From a bacterium (GTDB lineage Bacteria; Bacteroidota; Ignavibacteria; Kapaibacteriales; UBA961), in the NCBI GenBank assembly GCA_022844575.1, contig JALHLL010000087.1, forward strand, positions 1 to 12,211: DNA of 12,211 nt, in the 5' to 3' direction. Positions 8,318 through 12,211 of the stretch are shown here, in pieces. The position numbers and the translations under genes were made by a program. The notes beneath the pieces are model-generated. The model made no database searches. It saw only the letters and a program-made list of their open reading frames with translations, and was not told where the DNA came from. The stretch's first letter is position 1. Each line of letters opens with the position of its first letter.

Positions 8318-9949
8318 ATGGCTTCGAAAATAATTACCTTTGATGTAGATGCCCGTACAAAATTGAAACGTGGCGTTGACCAACTTGCCAATGCGGTAAA
8401 AGTAACATTAGGACCTAAAGGTCGTAATGTTATTATCGACAAAAAATTCGGTGCACCTACCGTTACTAAAGACGGTGTAAGCGTTGCAAAAGAAATCGAA
8501 TTGGAAGATCCGATTGAGAATCTTGGTGCTCAAATGGTTAAAGAAGTTGCATCCAAAACAAGTGATGCAGCAGGCGACGGTACAACAACAGCTACCGTAT
8601 TAGCACAGTCAATAGTAGCTGAAGGGCTAAAAGTTGTTACTGCCGGTGCAAATCCTATGGATTTGAAACGCGGTATTGACCTTGCCGTAGCCGCAATTAC
8701 AAAAGAATTGAAAAACATCAGTCGCGAAGTTGGCGGTAAAAAAGAAATCGCTCAGGTTGGTACTATTTCTGCCAATAATGATCCGACGATTGGTAACTTG
8801 ATTGCCGATGCTATGGAAAAAGTAGGCAAAGACGGTGTTATTACCGTTGAAGAAGCAAAAGGTACCGAAACATCAATGGATGTTGTAGAAGGTATGCAAT
8901 TCGATCGCGGTTACTTATCACCATACTTTGTTACGGATGCCGATACGATGGAATGCGTTCTTGATGATCCGTATATCCTTATCCACGACAAAAAAATCAG
9001 CAATATCAAAGACCTTCTCCCGATTCTTGAGAAAACGGCTCAATCAGGTCGCGGTTTGCTTATTATAGCTGAAGACCTTGAAGGTGAAGCACTTGCAACA
9101 CTTGTTGTGAACAAGTTACGTGGTACGCTTCGCGTTGCTGCCGTAAAAGCTCCGGGCTTTGGCGATCGCCGTAAAGCAATGTTGGAAGATATTGCAGTTC
9201 TTACAGGCGGTACGGTTATCAGCGAAGAAAAAGGTTTCAAACTGGAAAGCGCAACACTTGCCTATTTGGGTACTGCAAAACGCTTAACTATTGATAAAGA
9301 TAATACGACGGTTGTTGAAGGAGCAGGAAAATCGGAAGATATTAAAAAACGTATCAATGAAATTAAAGCTCAAATCGAAAAAACATCAAGCGATTATGAT
9401 CGTGAAAAACTTCAAGAGCGTTTGGCTAAACTTTCGGGCGGTGTAGCGGTATTACGTATCGGCGCAGCTACCGAAGTGGAAATGAAAGAGAAAAAAGCAC
9501 GTGTAGAAGATGCACTTCATGCAACTCGCGCTGCTGTTGAAGAAGGTATTGTACCGGGCGGCGGAGTAGCATATATTCGTGCAGTAAGCGCGCTTGAAAA
9601 TCTTAAAGCCGATCATCATGATATTCAAACAGGTATTAACATTATCAGACGTGCGGTTGAAGAGCCATTGCGTCAGATTACAGCAAATGCCGGTTTGGAA
9701 TCATCGGTAATTGTTAATCGTGTAAAAGAGGGCACAGGTGCTTTCGGATTTAATGCAGGTACGGAAGTATATGAAGACCTTCTTGTTGCCGGTGTTATTG
9801 ACCCGACAAAAGTATCGCGCGTAGCTCTCGAAAATGCTGCATCTGTTGCAAGTTTACTTATTACAACAGAAGCAACCATTACTGAGAAAAAAGAAGATAA
9901 CAAAATGCCGGCTATGCCTCCGGGCGGTATGGGCGGAATGGATTACTAA
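8318..9949 (+). CDS. groEL: Chaperonin GroEL (60 kDa, Hsp60)
   Basis: The 543-residue ATP-dependent chaperonin that forms the double-ring folding chamber with GroES in the cytoplasm. The sequence aligns with E. coli numbering without shift in the equatorial domain: the LGPKGRNV nucleotide loop (31-38), Asp52, and Asp87 in GDGTTTATVLA. The intermediate-domain catalytic Asp398 is at exactly residue 398 (VEDALHATRAAVEEG), followed by PGGGVA. The apical domain carries the usual FDRGYLSPYF and APGFGDRRKAMLEDIA segments. The tail ends in the Gly-Met-rich PPGGMGGMDY typical of GroEL. All catalytic residues are intact, so this appears to be a functional, probably essential, housekeeping copy. It is cotranscribed with groES and ended by a strong hairpin. 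Sequence character fits the Bacteroidota/Chlorobiota group. Confidence 0.99.
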   Translation: MASKIITFDVDARTKLKRGVDQLANAVKVTLGPKGRNVIIDKKFGAPTVTKDGVSVAKEIELEDPIENLGAQMVKEVASKTSDAAGDGTTTATVLAQSIVAEGLKVVTAGANPMDLKRGIDLAVAAITKELKNISREVGGKKEIAQVGTISANNDPTIGNLIADAMEKVGKDGVITVEEAKGTETSMDVVEGMQFDRGYLSPYFVTDADTMECVLDDPYILIHDKKISNIKDLLPILEKTAQSGRGLLIIAEDLEGEALATLVVNKLRGTLRVAAVKAPGFGDRRKAMLEDIAVLTGGTVISEEKGFKLESATLAYLGTAKRLTIDKDNTTVVEGAGKSEDIKKRINEIKAQIEKTSSDYDREKLQERLAKLSGGVAVLRIGAATEVEMKEKKARVEDALHATRAAVEEGIVPGGGVAYIRAVSALENLKADHHDIQTGINIIRRAVEEPLRQITANAGLESSVIVNRVKEGTGAFGFNAGTEVYEDLLVAGVIDPTKVSRVALENAASVASLLITTEATITEKKEDNKMPAMPPGGMGGMDY

Positions 9950-9968
9950 GAGTAGATTCTTAGAAAGT

Positions 9969-10003
9969 AAAAACCCCGTTCGGTTTTCCGAACGGGGTTT
10001 TTT
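9969..10003. terminator. Strong bidirectional terminator between groEL and the DUF4917 gene
   Basis: A perfect 15-bp stem, AAAAACCCCGTTCGG (9969-9983) and CCGAACGGGGTTTTT (9989-10003 including the T-run), closed by a TTTT loop. It has a T-run on both strands, so it can end groEL, 20 bases upstream, and also the convergent minus-strand gene, whose stop is at 10044. Confidence 0.93.
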
Positions 10004-10043
10004 ATTTGGAACTTCAATTGAGTAATATTTTTATAGACACTTC

Positions 10044-11084
10044 CTATTGTTCTTTCCATGGATTGTAAGAATTGGTGTTGTAAAACTTTATATTTTTTCC
10101 ACTACTGCCTATGCTCCGAAGTGCAGTAACAGTGGTTTCATCTATTTCTGAAAACTCTTCATCATAGATACCAAAATATAAACTTTTAAGCTCACTATTC
10201 ACAATAGCATCAACGATATGTTTGTCTTTGTTTGAAAATCTCACTCCGTAGGTGAAAAGACAATCACTTGTATTCAATCTGTTTTTAAAACTATCAAAGG
10301 CGTGGTACAAATAGCTGTTATGATTTATCTTTTCCATTTTCTTTTTACTTGTTCCTTCAGCAACGTATATTGGGAAACGACCTGAATTTATTTTCTCTCC
10401 AATTTGCTTCATTAAATTTCCATTTCCTTGTAGTTGAATCTTAACTATAGAATCTCCATCGTCAAAGAAATGTAGTGCTCCATGTAAAAAGTATATATTC
10501 TGATCTCGTTTACTCTTACTCCACTGCAAGTGTTGATTAACTTCTCCGCAACCATCACTAAAATTAAAGTGCTCTCTTTTTTTACCACCTTCGAGTAATA
10601 CCCAATATAACAATAGATCGTAATTTAGAGTGAAGATTGCACCATTACTTTCAAGAAAACGGCTAAGAAAATTGATACAATTTGTGTACTCTTCATCATC
10701 TATTTCGTAACGATTTGCGGGATGAGATTGTTTTATTGTTTCGATTAATACTTCTTTTGTTCTATGAGCATCACGTTCCAAAATATCTAAAGGAATATTA
10801 TTAAAATCGGTATAGGCACTAATTACTGAATTTGCATTTTCTAATGCTCCAATTACTTCTTCAAAGTCTTCTGTTCCCAGATTTGTGAAAACACTTTTTA
10901 CTGCACTAATATCTAAAAAATTGGCTCGATCAAATATTGACTTATAATCAAAAACACGAGAACGCCAAGCTATGCTGAAACCATTACCTAATAATAGATT
11001 TTTATCCCATTTATTTCTAGTTGCGTCTTCGATTGCGTCGTTAAAACTTACTCTCGAATTGAATAAATTTTCAATTGTATCCAT
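10044..11084 (-). CDS. DUF4917-family protein with SIR2-like motifs; possible defence gene
   Basis: A 346-residue protein that appears to belong to DUF4917, a family of about this length without a settled function. Motifs in order: LLLGNGFS (30-37), like the nucleotide-binding glycine loop of SIR2-like and AbiH-like proteins; TLNYDLLLYW (152-161), like the SIR2 T-x-N-Y-D motif; SDGCGE (176-181); YFLHGALHFF (198-207), where His201 would occupy the catalytic histidine position; an EGT...K...YLYHAF stretch near 254-275; and LFTYGVRFSNKDKHI, the C-terminal G-x-S/R-F-x-x-x-D type motif. SIR2-like NADases and AbiH proteins act in phage defence, so NAD binding or abortive infection is a reasonable but unproven inference. 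No signal peptide or membrane segment is seen. It is a lone gene between two terminators, with no Shine-Dalgarno at its ATG (a weak GGAA lies 13-16 bases upstream) and no mobility gene nearby. Family assignment is from memory of motifs. Confidence 0.78.
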   Translation of the reverse strand: MDTIENLFNSRVSFNDAIEDATRNKWDKNLLLGNGFSIAWRSRVFDYKSIFDRANFLDISAVKSVFTNLGTEDFEEVIGALENANSVISAYTDFNNIPLDILERDAHRTKEVLIETIKQSHPANRYEIDDEEYTNCINFLSRFLESNGAIFTLNYDLLLYWVLLEGGKKREHFNFSDGCGEVNQHLQWSKSKRDQNIYFLHGALHFFDDGDSIVKIQLQGNGNLMKQIGEKINSGRFPIYVAEGTSKKKMEKINHNSYLYHAFDSFKNRLNTSDCLFTYGVRFSNKDKHIVDAIVNSELKSLYFGIYDEEFSEIDETTVTALRSIGSSGKNIKFYNTNSYNPWKEQ

Positions 11085-11094
11085 TTATATGATT

Positions 11095-11182
11095 ATTTCC
11101 AATTAGGTATTTAACTGCATATACGATATTTTGATTCAGCTACTTAATTTCCAATCAATTAGGCGCATCGAATTTTGATTGA
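11095..11182. repeat. Two imperfect direct repeats upstream of the DUF4917 gene
   Basis: Copy A (11095-11138) and copy B (11147-11182) share ordered blocks: ATTTCCAAT, (CAAT)TAGG, GCAT, CGA and ATTTTGATT. They differ by small insertions: copy B has an extra CAAT and copy A has longer spacers. Copy A ends 10 bases from the ATG of the minus-strand gene, so the pair occupies its promoter and leader region. They may be operator half-sites, a local duplication, or relics of an insertion; the sequence alone does not decide. Confidence 0.5.
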
Positions 11183-11229
11183 CATTAGAGAGTTCATTTT
11201 TATTTCGTACACTAGGGTTTATTTACTAC

Positions 11230-11263
11230 AAAAAAGCCGTTTTACATTTCTGGAAAACGGCTT
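11230..11263 (-). terminator. Intrinsic terminator of the right-edge barrel gene
   Basis: On the minus strand, AAGCCGTTTT pairs perfectly with AAAACGGCTT over 10 bp (11234-11243 with 11254-11263) around a 10-base loop. A run of six T follows (11230-11235, the stem's last bases included). It lies 26 bases after the stop of the minus-strand gene at 11290, which separates that gene's transcript from the DUF4917 gene downstream. Confidence 0.88.
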
Positions 11264-11289
11264 CGGGTGATGTTAGGTGAATTTTTTGT

Positions 11290-12211
11290 TTAGAATGCAT
11301 CCATATTGATCATCATTCCATAATTGATACCCCATTTCGATGAGGAATAATTATTACCAAGAAACTCATACCGTAAGGTATTATATTCCAGACCGACGGA
11401 AAAACGAATTGCATCGGTTGGTACAAAATTGATACCTGCACTTGTTCTGCCAACCGGCATATTGGGTATAGCCAAGCCGCCGCTTAATTCTGCAAATGGG
11501 TGAAAATCACCGACATTCAACTGTTCAGCATTAAAACGATATGTCAAACCAACACTTAAATACGATGGATTCTGTTGATAATTAAACTGACGATTATCAA
11601 CGATGCCGCGATAGGAGAGTTGCGGTCTTTCATTGTTTACATCTATACCTATCAAATGACCTTTACCAAGATTATAGAATATTCCGAGACCAAGATTATC
11701 TAATATTTGCCCCGAACTTCCGGCAGTTGCTGAATTTGCAAAAGCAGAAATGCCCCTTAATCGGATAACGATATTGTCATGAGGTATAAAAGGCAAAAAC
11801 GTTGATGAATGAGCAGAAAGTATATCTGAATTTCTCGAATTGGTTGCAGAAGGTAAGGTTAGTGCATTATTTGCTTGAATAAATGAAGATACCGGAGTAA
11901 TATTTTCTGTAGTTTTTTCTTGCGTATAAGCCAAAGCCGAAGTCGGCGATTCATTTATTCTTGAAAGTTCATTCAAAGCCACATCGTCAGCCGGTGGCAT
12001 TTCTACCGATTTCATTACCGAAACTTTCTTTTTAATCGGTGGCACGGTAATTTCCGTAATCGCTGAAGATGTTGTTAATGCCGCTACTGATTGTTGAGGA
12101 AGTTTTTGGTTCTCGACAACCGATGAGAAGTTAGCGGTATTTACAACGGATTCATTGATAATAGCAGGCGCCATTAAACCGATGAATACACTTACAACTC
12201 CGCCGACATAA
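11290..12211 (-). CDS. Protein with N-terminal hydrophobic segment, linker and C-terminal beta-barrel (5' end outside window)
   Basis: Not recognised as a named protein. The frame stays open to the window edge, so the ATG at 12174 is probably internal. Of 306 visible residues, the first 17 (YVGGVVSVFIGLMAPAI) are hydrophobic. They are either a transmembrane anchor or the end of a signal peptide, since APA could be a cleavage site. Residues about 18-140 are a low-complexity Ser/Thr/Asn/Pro-rich linker with a basic patch (PPIKKKVSVMK). Residues about 145-306 show alternating strands with glycine/aromatic pattern (GLGIFYNLGKGHLIGIDV, YLSVGLTYRF, FAELSGGLAIP, FSVGLEYNTLRYEF) and end in Phe, as small outer-membrane barrels do. 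Membrane-segment-plus-barrel proteins of this kind sometimes follow ECF sigma factors in Bacteroidota, where the N-terminus acts as an anti-sigma domain; that cannot be tested here. It has its own terminator. Confidence 0.75.
   Translation of the reverse strand, partial: YVGGVVSVFIGLMAPAIINESVVNTANFSSVVENQKLPQQSVAALTTSSAITEITVPPIKKKVSVMKSVEMPPADDVALNELSRINESPTSALAYTQEKTTENITPVSSFIQANNALTLPSATNSRNSDILSAHSSTFLPFIPHDNIVIRLRGISAFANSATAGSSGQILDNLGLGIFYNLGKGHLIGIDVNNERPQLSYRGIVDNRQFNYQQNPSYLSVGLTYRFNAEQLNVGDFHPFAELSGGLAIPNMPVGRTSAGINFVPTDAIRFSVGLEYNTLRYEFLGNNYSSSKWGINYGMMINMDAF

Noticed and set aside
10012..11078. TTCAATTG on both sides of the DUF4917 gene as target-site duplication or attachment sites
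   Set aside because: Only eight bases of AT-rich sequence, the right copy lies inside the coding region, and no integrase or transposase is present.
11157..11195. A 12-codon minus-strand reading frame (MNSLMSIKIRCA) upstream of the DUF4917 gene, as a leader peptide
   Set aside because: No ribosome binding site, no run of regulatory codons and no attenuator-like structure; a frame this short is expected by chance.
12172..12174. ATG as the start of the right-edge barrel gene
   Set aside because: The frame is open to the window edge and the upstream codons continue a hydrophobic segment, so the gene is more likely cut by the window.
1..12211. CRISPR array, tRNA, rRNA, insertion sequence or integrase
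   Set aside because: No regularly spaced repeats, no tRNA-like cloverleaf in the gaps and no transposase- or recombinase-like protein were found on reading both strands.

Overview
The window is a stretch of ordinary bacterial chromosome with one accessory-looking gene. Gene content points to the Bacteroidota/Chlorobiota side of the FCB group, possibly a Kapabacteria- or Ignavibacteria-like lineage. The pointers are a DUF5916/CBM9 outer-membrane protein, a TPR protein ending in a LuxR-type helix-turn-helix, a large OmpA-domain outer-membrane protein and a GroEL with a GGM tail. A perfect CIRCE element and AGGAG-type ribosome binding sites at the chaperonin genes fit Chlorobiota-like lineages better than classical Bacteroidetes. 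The genus cannot be fixed by eye. The DNA is moderately AT-rich throughout.

Layout. (1) 1-1620, +: the 3' part of a TPR/coiled-coil/LuxR-HTH regulator, cut by the left window edge. (2) 1671-3836, -: a secreted DUF5916 outer-membrane barrel protein with an N-terminal CBM9-like domain, convergent with gene 1. (3) 4033-4962, +: an S66-family LD-carboxypeptidase with all three catalytic residues, divergent from gene 2. (4) 5069-7801, +: a 910-residue envelope protein that combines a probable outer-membrane barrel, a von Willebrand factor A domain with a complete MIDAS, two carboxypeptidase-regulatory-like (Ig-type) folds and an OmpA peptidoglycan-binding domain. (5) 7829-10003, +: a self-contained groES-groEL heat-shock operon, bounded by a terminator on each side and preceded by a perfect CIRCE (HrcA operator). 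(6) 10044-11084, -: a stand-alone DUF4917-type gene with SIR2-like nucleotide-binding motifs, the best accessory or defence candidate here. Two copies of an imperfect repeat lie directly upstream of its start. (7) 11290-12211, -: the C-terminal part of a protein with a hydrophobic N-terminal segment, a Ser/Thr/Pro-rich linker and a small C-terminal beta-barrel, cut by the right edge and followed by its own terminator.

How the genes fit together: genes 2, 3, 4 and 7 all concern the cell envelope (outer-membrane barrels, peptidoglycan turnover, peptidoglycan anchoring), but strand switches and terminators indicate mostly single-gene transcription units. Only groES-groEL is a clear operon. No rRNA, tRNA, CRISPR array, insertion sequence or integrase was seen. 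No intergenic stretch exceeds about 210 bases. The most notable items are the DUF4917/SIR2-like gene with its upstream repeats, the barrel-VWA-Ig-OmpA protein, and the membrane-segment-plus-barrel protein at the right edge.
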